Below are positions 33,467 to 41,952 of a stretch of 64,000 nt of DNA, one piece after another (position 1 is the first letter of the stretch; each line of letters opens with the position of its first letter). Position numbers and translations under genes: made by a program. Under the pieces are notes generated by a model. It was not told the DNA's origin. It searched no databases and saw only the letters and a list, made by a program, of their open reading frames with translations. The stretch comes from JAGRKR01 sp041397725 (lineage in GTDB: Bacteria; Pseudomonadota; Alphaproteobacteria; Rhizobiales; Hyphomicrobiaceae), in NCBI GenBank assembly GCA_041397725.1, contig JAWKVZ010000009.1, positions 107,329 through 171,328 of the forward strand, written 5' to 3'.

Positions 33467-33994
33467 TCAGCTCCTGCCGGTCGTCGAGAAGGAGCGGGTC
33501 GTCGAGCCGAAGCCGCTGCGTGTCGCCGTATGGATCTTGCTGGTCGGGCGCGCCGCGGCCGACTGCGGGATGGTCACGCGGCCGATTCGGGCCGGTACGC
33601 GGCGGCCGTCGGCGGTCGTGAACTGTCCGGGCGAGCCGGCCTTGCGATAGAGCGGCTGCGGATAGACGCTGCGCGAGGCCGCGAACATGAAGGCCGCGAT
33701 GCCCGGGCGATAGGTACCGGGCTCGCGGCGCGTGCCTTCGAGGTGCTCGCACTGCCCTTTGCCGGCGACCGCCTCGCAGTCTTCCTTTGTCTTGTAGCGG
33801 GGCGCCGCCATGTCGTGCTCGGAGATGGCGTAGGCCTGGGCGTGCTCGCACTGTTTGGCCGTGAACTGCCCGCTCTGGACGCACTCGGCGACGGTCCGGA
33901 AAATCGAGGCCTCGGTCTTGGCTTCCTCGCAGGCTGCCAGGGCGAGCGTGCTGACGCCCATGCTGATGAGGGCGATTTTTCTGGAGCGCTTCAT
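33467..33994 (-). CDS. ygiB: YgiB-like DUF1190 lipoprotein
   Basis: A 175-residue predicted lipoprotein: signal MKRSRKIALISMGVSTLALAA with a lipobox Cys at about 22 (LAAC), then the DUF1190 core with FRTVAECVQSGQFTAKQCEHA, a KEDCEAVAGKGQCE segment with paired cysteines, PRYKTKEDC, and a C-terminal region rich in Ser/Thr/Arg (PTSKIHTATRSGFGST). Longer in-frame starts upstream lack a signal peptide and were rejected. It is paired with the YgiC-like gene. Function is unknown in characterised genomes. Confidence 0.82.
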   Translation of the reverse strand: MKRSRKIALISMGVSTLALAACEEAKTEASIFRTVAECVQSGQFTAKQCEHAQAYAISEHDMAAPRYKTKEDCEAVAGKGQCEHLEGTRREPGTYRPGIAAFMFAASRSVYPQPLYRKAGSPGQFTTADGRRVPARIGRVTIPQSAAARPTSKIHTATRSGFGSTTRSFSTTGRS

Positions 33995-34174
33995 GGTCCA
34001 AGTCCTACGTCTGACGAATTGAGGCTTGCCCACAGATAGGTAGCAGGAAGCCGTTGAGATATAGTTTCCGGCAAAACAATTGAACGATGTTGTATTAAGG
34101 CATCGCGCGTGGCCATTTCCCATGCCCCGAGGATTGGGCTATAGAGCGCTCAATCCGGGAGAGTGAGAAAGACG

Positions 34175-34687
34175 ATGGCACCATCCGATCAGTCCGAGCA
34201 GCACACCATGTCCGTCCTCGTCGACAACGAGCCAGGCGTGCTCGCGCGGGTCATCGGCCTGTTCTCGGGGCGCGGCTACAACATCGACAGCCTTACCGTC
34301 TCCGAAACCGAGAACGAGAAGCATCTGTCCCGGATCACCATCGTGACCACGGGGACGCCGATGGTGATCGAGCAGATCAAGCATCAGCTCGAGCGGCTGG
34401 TGCCGGTGCACCGGGTCGTCGATCTCACGGTCAAAGGCAACCCGCTGGCGCGCGAGCTGGCACTCGTCAAGGTTGCGGGCAAGGGCGACAAGCGTGTCGA
34501 GGCTCTGCGGCTGGCCGAGGCCTTTCGTGCGACGGTCGTGGACGCCTCCATCGAGCATTTCGTGTTCGAGATCACCGGGCGCTCCAGCAAGATCGACCAG
34601 TTCATCATATTGATGCAGCCGCTCGGCCTGGTGGAGGTATCTCGCACGGGTCTTGCAGCGATCGGTCGAGGCGCGGAGGGCATGTGA
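34175..34687 (+). CDS. ilvH: Acetolactate synthase small (regulatory) subunit
   Basis: A 170-residue regulatory subunit that activates acetolactate synthase and confers valine feedback inhibition. The N-terminal ACT domain (about 10-82) contains TMSVLVDNEPGVLARVIGLF and GRGYNIDSLTVSETE; the C-terminal ALS_ss domain contains ARELALVKV and DASIEHFVFEITG. ATG 34175 has GGGAGAG upstream; a GTG at 34163 is less likely. The catalytic subunit gene (ilvI/ilvB) is not next to it in this window, unlike the common ilvIH pair. ilvC lies 0.9 kb downstream. Confidence 0.95.
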   Translation: MAPSDQSEQHTMSVLVDNEPGVLARVIGLFSGRGYNIDSLTVSETENEKHLSRITIVTTGTPMVIEQIKHQLERLVPVHRVVDLTVKGNPLARELALVKVAGKGDKRVEALRLAEAFRATVVDASIEHFVFEITGRSSKIDQFIILMQPLGLVEVSRTGLAAIGRGAEGM

Positions 34688-34717
34688 CGCCGTCCGGGCT
34701 TCCAGTATGCTGTGGGC

Positions 34718-35425
34718 ATGAAAAAACCGATTCGCCCACAGGCTCAGAAGCGCCGCCGCAAGGCGAAGACACCGACGCGTGAGAGACAGGGGATGGCGGA
34801 TACGGATTTCAGATTGGCTGTCCTCGAGGCCCAGTGGTGGCGGCGCAGCCCTGATACGGTTAAGCCCACCTTCGATTTCCTCAGCCAGTTTCATCACGAC
34901 AGCCACGCGTTCTGGTACGAGCGCTTCGTTGGCAAGGAGAGCTTCAAGGAAGCCCTCGTCTGGCTCAGCTCGCGCGGCGAGGTGCGCTACGTCTATATCG
35001 CGGCTCACGGTCAGGGCGACTACCTCGAGTGTCCCAACGGGGACCACGTGTCCCGGGCCGATATCAAGAAGTGTCTGGTGAAGGCGCTGGGAGCCTCGAG
35101 CCTCGACGGGCTCTATCTCGGCTCCTGCCTCTTCATGAGCGCGCGCAACGCCCAGTACCTGCTGTCCGCCTCGAACAAGATGGCCTGGATCGCCGGCTAC
35201 GAGACCAGCATCGACTACATCAAGTCGGCGGCGCTCGACCTGATCTTCTGGCATCTCATGCTGCGGCACGGCGACCTGACCCAGCGCGCCCGCATCGCGC
35301 AGGTTGCGGCCGAGCTGCGACACACTATGGGCGGCCTCGTCGATGAGCTCGGCTTCTCCGTCTATGTCCGCCAGCAGGGGACCGGCGAACTGGTCGATCT
35401 GATGGATCGCCAGGCGGTCGCCTGA
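34718..35425 (+). CDS. Putative caspase-fold (clan CD-like) protein, unknown function
   Basis: A 235-residue protein not recognised as a named family. It shows the two signatures of clan CD cysteine peptidases in the right order: a hydrophobic strand ending His-Gly (VRYVYIAAHGQGDYL, His97) and a second strand ending Gly-Ser-Cys (LDGLYLGSCLFMSA, Cys137), followed by WIAGYETSIDYIKSAALDLIF. The 40-residue spacing suits a caspase/CHAT-like dyad. The N-terminal 25 residues are very basic and may not be coding: ATG 34793 (MADTDF) has GAGAGAC upstream and is a good alternative start. It sits between ilvH and ilvC on the same strand. Peptidase activity is inferred only. Confidence 0.65.
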   Translation: MKKPIRPQAQKRRRKAKTPTRERQGMADTDFRLAVLEAQWWRRSPDTVKPTFDFLSQFHHDSHAFWYERFVGKESFKEALVWLSSRGEVRYVYIAAHGQGDYLECPNGDHVSRADIKKCLVKALGASSLDGLYLGSCLFMSARNAQYLLSASNKMAWIAGYETSIDYIKSAALDLIFWHLMLRHGDLTQRARIAQVAAELRHTMGGLVDELGFSVYVRQQGTGELVDLMDRQAVA

Positions 35426-35598
35426 GCCGATCTTAAGCCTCCGGCTGCCGACAGGCTCCCTGACGCCCCCACGCGACGGCTTGTAGCTTGTTCGCGCTGG
35501 CGGGATGGTCTAGGGATATCGCAGCGGAGCACAAGCACCGGCTGAACAAGCTTTCTCCAAAGTTTACCTCGGGACACCTTGCAAGGAGCGAAGACCTC

Positions 35599-36618
35599 AT
35601 GCGCGTCTACTATGATCGCGACGCCGACATCAACCTCATCAAAGGCAAGAAGGTCGTGGTCGTCGGCTACGGCAGCCAGGGACACGCGCATGCCCTCAAT
35701 TTGCGCGACTCCGGCGCCAAGGACGTCGTGATCGGGCTGCGCAAGGGCTCGGCCTCCGCCAAGAAGGCCGAGGGCTCGAAGTTCAAGGTCATGGAGGTGG
35801 CGGCGGCCGCCAAGACCGCCGATCTCATGATGATGTGCACACCGGACGAGCTGCAGGCCGACATCTGGCGGGACCATATCGCCCCGAACATCAAGGATGG
35901 CGCGGCGATCGCCTTCGCCCACGGCCTCAACGTCCATTTCAATCTCATCGAGCCGAAGTCGACGATCGACGTGATCATGATCGCGCCGAAGGGACCGGGC
36001 CATACCGTGCGCTCGGAGTATCAGCGCGGCGCTGGCGTGCCGTGCCTCGTCGCCGTCCATCAGGACGCGACCGGCAACGCGCACGACGTGGCGCTGTCCT
36101 ACGCGTCCGCGATCGGCGGCGGCCGCGCCGGCATCATCGAGACGACCTTCAAGGAAGAGTGCGAGACCGACCTCTTCGGCGAGCAGGCCGTATTGTGCGG
36201 CGGCCTCGTCGAGCTCATCCGCGCCGGCTTCGAGACGCTGGTCGAGGCGGGCTACGCGCCGGAGATGGCCTATTTCGAGTGCCTGCACGAGGTGAAGCTG
36301 ATCGTCGACCTCATCTATGAGGGCGGTATCGCCAACATGAACTACTCCATCTCCAACACGGCCGAGTATGGCGAATATGTCTCCGGTCCGCGCGTGGTGA
36401 CGCCCGAGACCAAGCGCGCCATGAAGGCGATCCTGCACGACATCCAGTCCGGCAAGTTCACCTCCGACTGGATGACGGAGTGCAAGGCCGGCCAGCCGCG
36501 CTTCAAGGCGACGCGGCGCATGAACGACGCGCATTCCATCGAGGACATCGGCGCCAAGCTGCGCGGTATGATGCCCTGGATCGCCGAGCGCGCTCTGGTG
36601 GATAAGACCAAGAACTGA
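35599..36618 (+). CDS. ilvC: Ketol-acid reductoisomerase
   Basis: Converts acetolactate or acetohydroxybutyrate to the dihydroxy acids of valine and isoleucine synthesis with NADPH and Mg2+. The class I (short) enzyme has 339 residues: Rossmann motif VVVVGYGSQGHAHALNL, APKGPGHTVR, and the knotted C-terminal domain with metal-binding acidic residues in KEECETDLFGEQAVLCGG and LIYEGGIANMNYSISNTAEYGEY. An AAGGAGCG ribosome-binding site precedes ATG 35599. A strong hairpin follows the stop codon. Confidence 0.97.
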   Translation: MRVYYDRDADINLIKGKKVVVVGYGSQGHAHALNLRDSGAKDVVIGLRKGSASAKKAEGSKFKVMEVAAAAKTADLMMMCTPDELQADIWRDHIAPNIKDGAAIAFAHGLNVHFNLIEPKSTIDVIMIAPKGPGHTVRSEYQRGAGVPCLVAVHQDATGNAHDVALSYASAIGGGRAGIIETTFKEECETDLFGEQAVLCGGLVELIRAGFETLVEAGYAPEMAYFECLHEVKLIVDLIYEGGIANMNYSISNTAEYGEYVSGPRVVTPETKRAMKAILHDIQSGKFTSDWMTECKAGQPRFKATRRMNDAHSIEDIGAKLRGMMPWIAERALVDKTKN

Positions 36619-36644
36619 GGCTCAACGGTTATAGGCCGATGCGG

Positions 36645-36672
36645 GTGCCGGGGGCATAATCACCCCCGGCAC
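36645..36672 (+). terminator. Intrinsic terminator after ilvC
   Basis: Perfect 10-bp stem GTGCCGGGGG / CCCCCGGCAC with the 8-nt loop CATAATCA, followed by the moderately T-rich TTGTCATTT. It begins 26 nt after the ilvC stop codon. Confidence 0.8.
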
Positions 36673-36694
36673 TTGTCATTTGAGGAGGATCATC

Positions 36695-36988
36695 ATGAAA
36701 GCTCTGGCCATTCTGGCGTGCGCCGTGGCACTCGCGTTGGCTCCGGCTGGCGCAGGGGCGCAGGAGGCGAAAGCGCCGGTGAAGAAGGTTGCGGCGAAGA
36801 AGGCCCCGGCCAAGGCCGCGAAGGCGAAGCCGCGGGCCGTGAAGGCGGGCAAGGGCGAGAAAGTCTGCCGCTATCGCTTCCCGTCGGGTGAGCGGCGTGC
36901 CTGGGTGTGCAAGAAGGAGCAGCCCTGCTGCGCTTGGGACGCCATCAGCTACGTGAAGTGCGGCTCCACGATCACGGGTTGCCTCTGA
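36695..36988 (+). CDS. Small secreted Lys/Ala-rich, Cys-rich protein
   Basis: A 97-residue protein with a signal peptide (MKALAILACAVALALAPAGA, cleavage near AGA-QE), a Lys/Ala/Pro-rich low-complexity segment (residues 24-56, histone-H1-like repeats of KKAPAKAAKAK type) and a compact C-terminal domain with six cysteines (58, 72, 78, 79, 89, 96). The even number suggests three disulfides in the periplasm. A GAGGAGG ribosome-binding site precedes ATG 36695. No known family is recognised. It stands alone between ilvC and the convergent esterase gene. Confidence 0.75.
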   Translation: MKALAILACAVALALAPAGAGAQEAKAPVKKVAAKKAPAKAAKAKPRAVKAGKGEKVCRYRFPSGERRAWVCKKEQPCCAWDAISYVKCGSTITGCL

Positions 36989-37139
36989 AGCTCGCGCCGC
37001 CTTCGGTGGACGTGCGCGGCGCGTTGGTCGAAGGCGGCTGCTGGCTTGCCGGCCCGCACTGCTGGTGGAAGCCCGGCGCGCCCGCCCTGGGGGCATGGCT
37101 CACAGCCTTGGCCGGTGATAAGGCGCGATCGGCCATCGC

Positions 37140-38114
37140 TCAGTGGGGATCGGCGGTGGTGTCCAGTGGCGCCGTGAGCCGCCGGCTGGCGGCGACGGTC
37201 GGCGCGGCCAGGGCGCCAGCAACGGTCGAGGGGTACGGAGGGGAAGCTGGGTCGCCCGGCCTGGCCGCGAACTTGAACATGTAGCGCATGGCGCCGACGA
37301 TTGAGGCGCACCAGACCTTCCAGCTATGGCCGCCGTCGATGACGCGGAACTCGACCTTGTCGGGCTGCCGCCTGAAGAGGTGCTGGAACAGCATCGCCGT
37401 CTCGAAGGCGATGCCGAAGCGATCGTGATCGCCCGACGAGAGATAGAGCGGCACGCGATACGGCTGGGCAAAATAGCCGTCGATGAGGTTGGTGTAGTTC
37501 GCGGTCTTCCAGGCGCCGGCGTCGAAGGTGCCGTCCATGGTCATGAAGGCGTGCTGCTTGCGGGCGGCCGAGCGCGAGGGCGGCAGCGCGCTATAGATGG
37601 CGGGGCTGAGCGCTGCGGCGGCCGCGATCCTGTCGGGGTACTTGAAGGCGAAGCGGACCGCGCCGAAACCGCCGGCCGACAGCCCCGCGACGAGGCGGCC
37701 TTCCCGCCTGTCGATCACACGAAATGTCCGGGCGACGTGCGGCAGCAGCTCTTCCCAGAACGCCCGTTCGCCACTTTCACGCGCGCCGTCCACCCACCAG
37801 CAGCCCGGGCATCCCGGCATGATGATGATCGCTGGCGGAATTTCGCCGCTGGCAATGAGCTGGTCGGCGATGCGGCGTATGTCGCCACGCTTCGCCCAGG
37901 CGCGATGATCGCCGCCCGCGCCGTGCAGGAGATAGAGAACGGGGTAATGCCGCGTGTCGCTCGCGTAGCCGTCCGGGAGATAGACCGAATACTGGTAGGG
38001 ACGGCCGAGCAGGGAAGAGGCGAAGGAACGCTCGCTCACCTCGCCAGCCAAAGCGGCGGCGGAACCCGCGACAGCGAGCACACACAGAACGACGCTGCGA
38101 AGCCAGCCTGCCAT
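37140..38114 (-). CDS. Secreted alpha/beta-hydrolase esterase (esterase D-like)
   Basis: A 324-residue predicted serine esterase with a signal peptide (MAGWLRSVVLCVLAVAGSAAALA). The fold is marked by YSVYLPDGY, PVLYLLHGAGGDHRAW (oxyanion region), the nucleophile elbow AGLSAGGFGA, an Asp in SSGDHDRFG and the catalytic His in DGGHSWKVW. This is the esterase D / trehalosyl-transferase-like group that cleaves small esters. The tail after about residue 290 is Pro/Ala-rich. ATG 38114 was chosen; ATG 38141 would extend the leader by nine residues. Substrate unknown. Confidence 0.82.
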   Translation of the reverse strand: MAGWLRSVVLCVLAVAGSAAALAGEVSERSFASSLLGRPYQYSVYLPDGYASDTRHYPVLYLLHGAGGDHRAWAKRGDIRRIADQLIASGEIPPAIIIMPGCPGCWWVDGARESGERAFWEELLPHVARTFRVIDRREGRLVAGLSAGGFGAVRFAFKYPDRIAAAAALSPAIYSALPPSRSAARKQHAFMTMDGTFDAGAWKTANYTNLIDGYFAQPYRVPLYLSSGDHDRFGIAFETAMLFQHLFRRQPDKVEFRVIDGGHSWKVWCASIVGAMRYMFKFAARPGDPASPPYPSTVAGALAAPTVAASRRLTAPLDTTADPH

Positions 38115-38737
38115 TGCCCAGCCCCAGACCGCACATCTCATGCACGCACGAGATCGACGATCGATCGGGCGGGCATGCATCCCCTCCAGCCGGACGGGAC
38201 TCCGTCGGAGAGTGCGTATACACTAGCAAGCCGCCCGGGCTTTTGGCAATGACGAGCTCTTGTATCGGTTGACGAATTCACACCCTCGCGCGGGGGCACC
38301 GCGCGAGCTTGGCGATACCGTCACCTGGGGCGCTTGGTCACCGAAGGGGCCATCCCCCCGTTTCGGGGAGGGAGGTGTGGCGGTACGGAGGAACGACCCC
38401 TTCGCCGACGACCGACACGGAACGCGGGGTCCCGTGCGGCCTTCCCGGACATCGCCGGCAGAGTGACCGGCGACGCATATCGTGTCGCGTGGCAGATCCG
38501 AGCCCTGTTGCATCGAACCGCTCAAGGGGAGCCTGGAGGCGCCGATGCGCAGGCGGTGAGGCTCGGTGGGCTCAGGACATTAACGGTCCGAATTCCGGCG
38601 CCGGTGTGGAGGTTCTGCGGCAAACCTCGGGGCGCGCCGATCAAATGATCTGTAAGGCTTTGAAATATAAGTGAACGCCGAGGGGCGCCGTGGCGTCATG
38701 GTCCGCCTGGCCGTCGCGCGGCGAACCAGAATGAGAA
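38115..38737. other. 600-nt spacer with small hairpins, no gene seen
   Basis: The left end should be the promoter of the esterase gene. Frames in this stretch are Arg/Pro-rich on both strands, lack ribosome-binding sites and show no motif. Short hairpins occur (CTCGCGC-N9-GCGCGAG at 38285-38307; CCCCG-TTT-CGGGG near 38360), but no repeated unit was seen elsewhere in the window. Confidence 0.45.
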
Positions 38738-38768
38738 GGGCCGCACCTGCTGCATGTAGGTGCGGCCC
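38738..38768 (-). terminator. Intrinsic terminator of the first outer-membrane-protein gene
   Basis: Perfect 11-bp stem GGGCCGCACCT / AGGTGCGGCCC with a 9-nt loop, 47 nt beyond the stop codon on the minus strand. The minus-strand continuation TTCTCATTCT is T-rich. Confidence 0.8.
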
Positions 38769-38814
38769 AAATTGGCAGTGGCCGCGGACGGGCCCACTGG
38801 AAACGAAAATCAGC

Positions 38815-39564
38815 CTACTTCAGCGGCTCGATCGGCGAATCGCGGCGGCCGAATTTCAGGCTGAGGCGCGCGCGGACGATGTCTGTGTCTGCATTGATCC
38901 GGCGATAGCCGCCAAGGTTGAGCTCGCAGGGCAGATCGCAGTGGTGCAGCCGGTTGAACTCGAGGTGTTGGTACTCGACGCCCAGGACCAGGAGATCTGT
39001 CAGCGCGTATTCGACACCGCCGCCGATGTACCAGCCGTCATGGCGTCGGCTCGAAGGGAAGAACGGAACCCCATTCACCTGGTTGACCAGTTGGGAGGCA
39101 ATCGTCAGGTTTGCGTAACCGCCACTGACGAACACGAGCCAGCGGTTGTTGACCGCCCAGCCCAGACGCGGCCCTATGGTGAAGATCGGCCCCATGCGAG
39201 CGGCCACGTCCGTCAGCGGGTTGACGCCAGCCGGCGGAATGGGCTGACGGACGAAGTCGCGACCGAACGCCGCCGTACTGCTCAGCCCCATCTCGGCGCC
39301 GATGACGATCTTGTTCCATTGGAACTGCACGCCGGCATGGACGCCAGCGATGCCATTGTTCTCAGAGAGCGAATAACGATCTTGGAAGGGTGCAAGCGAC
39401 GGGTCGAATGTCCAGTCAAAGTTGGTCCCAACCCAGCCAACGTTGCCGCCGACATAGAAGCCGCTCCAGCCCGTCTGCGCCTGAGCCGGTGCCGGAGCGC
39501 CTGCAACCATGGCCGAAAGTGCCAAGCCGGCACACGCGGCCATCGCCTTCCGCATCGCACCCAT
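38815..39564 (-). CDS. Outer-membrane beta-barrel protein (Omp25/31-like), copy 1
   Basis: A 249-residue protein with a signal peptide (MGAMRKAMAACAGLALSAM to AQAQ) and an eight-strand OMP_b-brl type barrel. It has the N-terminal TGWSGFYVGGNVGWVGTNF, the middle WLVFVSGGYANL strand and a C-terminal strand VRARLSLKFGRR. The ending at PIEPLK instead of a C-terminal Phe is shared with the two neighbours. It is clearly more distant from copies 2 and 3 than they are from each other. ATG 39564 has AGGTGGGAAT before it. Likely a structural or ligand-binding surface protein. Confidence 0.85.
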   Translation of the reverse strand: MGAMRKAMAACAGLALSAMVAGAPAPAQAQTGWSGFYVGGNVGWVGTNFDWTFDPSLAPFQDRYSLSENNGIAGVHAGVQFQWNKIVIGAEMGLSSTAAFGRDFVRQPIPPAGVNPLTDVAARMGPIFTIGPRLGWAVNNRWLVFVSGGYANLTIASQLVNQVNGVPFFPSSRRHDGWYIGGGVEYALTDLLVLGVEYQHLEFNRLHHCDLPCELNLGGYRRINADTDIVRARLSLKFGRRDSPIEPLK

Positions 39565-39921
39565 ATTCCCACCTATTGTTGAGTTAGAGTCATCCCCCGT
39601 GCCCATTTCGGCGTCTTGCCGTTGGGCGACCCGTAGCTTGCCAACACGCCAACACGAAAGTGGATCATATCCGCTTCACGACCCGCGACCAAGAAGTTCC
39701 CGGAAGCAAGCAAAGATGATAGTCCGTAGGCGGGAGGAAAGTGAAGTGATCTCGGAAACATACGTCTTCGCAATGAGGTAACTGGGCAGGAAGCAAACAG
39801 AGTAATCCAGTAATTATGTTACCCGAAGGGCACATCGGCATGAGTAATACGCTAATCTCAAGTCGCGCAGAGGCCCTTAAAGATCCGATCCTCAGAATGC
39901 TGGCGTCATCTGCTCACAAAC
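39565..39921. promoter_or_regulatory. AT-richer upstream region of beta-barrel gene copy 1
   Basis: No gene recognised. It contains the AGGTGGG ribosome-binding site and AT-rich segments (about 39770-39850), the likely promoter for the copy-1 gene on the minus strand. No CRP-type palindrome was seen. Confidence 0.4.
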
Positions 39922-39951
39922 GAATAGGCCCAGGTGACCCCGGGCCTATTC
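39922..39951 (-). terminator. Intrinsic terminator of beta-barrel gene copy 2
   Basis: Perfect 10-bp stem GAATAGGCCC / GGGCCTATTC with a 10-nt loop, 46 nt past the stop codon on the minus strand. The T tract on the minus side (GTTTGTG) is weak. Confidence 0.7.
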
Positions 39952-39996
39952 TTCGTCTCTAGTTCGTTCGGTATGGAAGCGGCTGGCGAGCTACCG

Positions 39997-40722
39997 CTAC
40001 TTCAGCGGCTCTACCGCAGGTGCGCGCCGACCGAACAGGATCGTCAAACGAGCCGTCACCGCATGAATATCGGTGTCGAGGTTCGTTGTCGTGATCGGGT
40101 TGCCGTTCGAGAGAGCAGCCACGCGGTTGTCGCCGTCGAACGTGTAGTAGTTGTACTCGACGCCGAGCACGACGTGCTGGGTCAGGCGATAGTCGAGACC
40201 TGCGCCGACCGTCCAACCGTGCTCGCGCTTGGTGCCGCCACGCTCCACGACGCCGTTGTCAGGCCGGAAGAGGTGGGCCGTGACGTCGGCAGAGGCATAG
40301 CCGCCCTTGACGTAAAAGAGCCACTGGGGGCTGAACGCAAAGCCGATCTTGCCGGTGACAGCGAGCAGCCAGTTGACGTCCGCGCGATCGAAAGTGGGCG
40401 GCTGCAAGGCATAGCCGACCTTGCTGTCCATGCCGATGCCGCTCAGCGACGCCTCGGCACCGATCACGAACTGGCCCATCTGGTGCTGGATGCCGACGTG
40501 ACCACCACCGATGACGTCGCTGATGTCATGGCCGAAGTTCTCGGTAAATGCAGGAAAACCGGGGAACGCCCTCGTGTAATCCACATTCCCCCAGGCAGCA
40601 CCAACGCTGCCACCGAAATAGAAACCGCTCCAGCTACGCTGTGCCTGGGCCGGAGCTGCGGCGACGGAGGCTGCAAGAGCAACACCTGCGCACGCTGCCA
40701 GAACCTTACGCATCATCCTCAT
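39997..40722 (-). CDS. Outer-membrane beta-barrel protein (Omp25/31-like), copy 2
   Basis: A 241-residue barrel protein with a signal peptide (MRMMRKVLAACAGVALAAS to AQAQ) and the family start WSGFYFGGSVGAAWG. Further landmarks are TENFGHDISDVIGGGHVG, LFYVKGGYASADVTAHL, HGWTVGAGLDYRLTQHV and the final TARLTILFGRR. It is a close paralogue of copy 3, about four residues in five identical by eye, so the pair arose by a fairly recent tandem duplication. The AGGTGGGAC ribosome-binding site is shared with copy 3. Confidence 0.87.
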   Translation of the reverse strand: MRMMRKVLAACAGVALAASVAAAPAQAQRSWSGFYFGGSVGAAWGNVDYTRAFPGFPAFTENFGHDISDVIGGGHVGIQHQMGQFVIGAEASLSGIGMDSKVGYALQPPTFDRADVNWLLAVTGKIGFAFSPQWLFYVKGGYASADVTAHLFRPDNGVVERGGTKREHGWTVGAGLDYRLTQHVVLGVEYNYYTFDGDNRVAALSNGNPITTTNLDTDIHAVTARLTILFGRRAPAVEPLK

Positions 40723-41149
40723 GTCCCACCTGTCCTCAAAAACAATCGTCCCCCGAGAGGCCCCCCGACTAAGTCAGCGCCGGATGACACAACGGAACGC
40801 GCTCTCCACGCAAGTCGTCGATAGAGGCAGTCTAGCGCCGCGGGCTTGAATGGCCAAGCAACTCGGCGACAAGTGCAAGACGCGAGCACAAGGTGCCGAG
40901 AAAATCAGCAGTGGAGAGGGAATTCGCCGATAATACCGCGGGTTAGCGGAGGTTTGTGACTGGGAAACAGGCAGAGCAGCCTGTGGCGCTGTGGTCACAG
41001 AATTCCAGAGATCGGATAGTCTCGCAGGGAGTGTTAGGTCGAGAAGCCTACAAAACGGGAGGAGTTGCCCAGCACCCCCTTACGATGCGTGAGGGCATCG
41101 AGCTGCACGAGTCTTCACGTAGTCGTGCCAAGTCATCGCTGCAAAGGAA
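40723..41149. promoter_or_regulatory. Upstream region of beta-barrel gene copy 2
   Basis: A 430-nt spacer. The right end approaches the copy-3 terminator; the left end carries the copy-2 ribosome-binding site and presumably its promoter. No gene, repeat or palindrome of note was found. Confidence 0.4.
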
Positions 41150-41176
41150 AAGGCCCCGGCATTTCACCGGAGCCTT
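41150..41176 (-). terminator. Intrinsic terminator of beta-barrel gene copy 3
   Basis: Stem AAGGCCCCGG / CCGGAGCCTT (one mismatch) with loop CATTTCA; on the minus strand it is followed by a T-rich tract (TTCCTTTGC). It lies 48 nt beyond the stop codon. Confidence 0.75.
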
Positions 41177-41223
41177 CTCATCTCGTGCCGCAAACGACAG
41201 TGCCGAATGCGTCGTGCGCGTCA

Positions 41224-41952
41224 CTACTTCAGCGGCGGAGCAACCACCGGAGCGCGACGGCCGAACAGGATGGTCAGACGCGCCGTCACGGCGTGAATGT
41301 CTGCATCGAGGTTCGTCGTGTTGATCGGATTGCCGTTGCTGAGACGCGCCTGACGGTCGTCGCCGGAGAGGCCGTAGTAGTTGTACTCAAGGCCCAGCGC
41401 GACGTGCTCGGTGAGGCGATAGTCGAGGCCGACGCCGATCGTCCAGCCATGCTCACGCTCCGTGCCGCCAATCTCGACGACGCCGTTGTCGGGACGGAAG
41501 AGATGCGCAGTGACGTTGGCCGAGGCGTAGCCGACCTTCATGTAGACCAGCCACTTGGGATCCCAGGTGTAGCCGATCTTACCGGTGATCGCGAGCAGCC
41601 AGTTGACGTCCGCGCGCTCGAAGGCCGGAGGCTGCAGTGCATAGGTGATCTTGCTGTCCATGCCGACGCCGCTCAGAGCCATTTCGGCGCCGAGGACCCA
41701 CTGGCCCATCTGGTGCTGGATGCCGATATGGCCGCCGCCGATCACGTCGCTGACGTCATGGCCGAAGTTTTCGGTGAACGCAGGGAAGCCCGGAAAGCTC
41801 TTCGTGTAGTCGACGCCACCCCAGGCAGCGCCGACGCTACCGCCGAAATAGAAGCCGCTCCAGTTGCCTTGCGCTTGAGCCGGAGCCGTCGAGATGCAGG
41901 CCGCAATGGCGACGCCAGCGCAGGCCGTAGCGAGTTTCTTCAAAGACATCAT
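41224..41952 (-). CDS. Outer-membrane beta-barrel protein (Omp25/31-like), copy 3
   Basis: A 242-residue barrel protein: signal peptide MMSLKKLATACAGVAIAAC to AQAQ, then GNWSGFYFGGSVGAAWGGVD, TENFGHDVSDVIGGGHIG, LVYMKVGYASANVTAHL, HGWTIGVGLDYRLTEHV and TARLTILFGRR near the end. Close paralogue of copy 2. Differences are spread through the presumed loops (for example YYGLSGDDRQARL versus YYTFDGDNRVAAL), as expected for surface-exposed parts. It has its own ribosome-binding site and terminator and so is probably a separate transcription unit. Confidence 0.87.
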   Translation of the reverse strand: MMSLKKLATACAGVAIAACISTAPAQAQGNWSGFYFGGSVGAAWGGVDYTKSFPGFPAFTENFGHDVSDVIGGGHIGIQHQMGQWVLGAEMALSGVGMDSKITYALQPPAFERADVNWLLAITGKIGYTWDPKWLVYMKVGYASANVTAHLFRPDNGVVEIGGTEREHGWTIGVGLDYRLTEHVALGLEYNYYGLSGDDRQARLSNGNPINTTNLDADIHAVTARLTILFGRRAPVVAPPLK

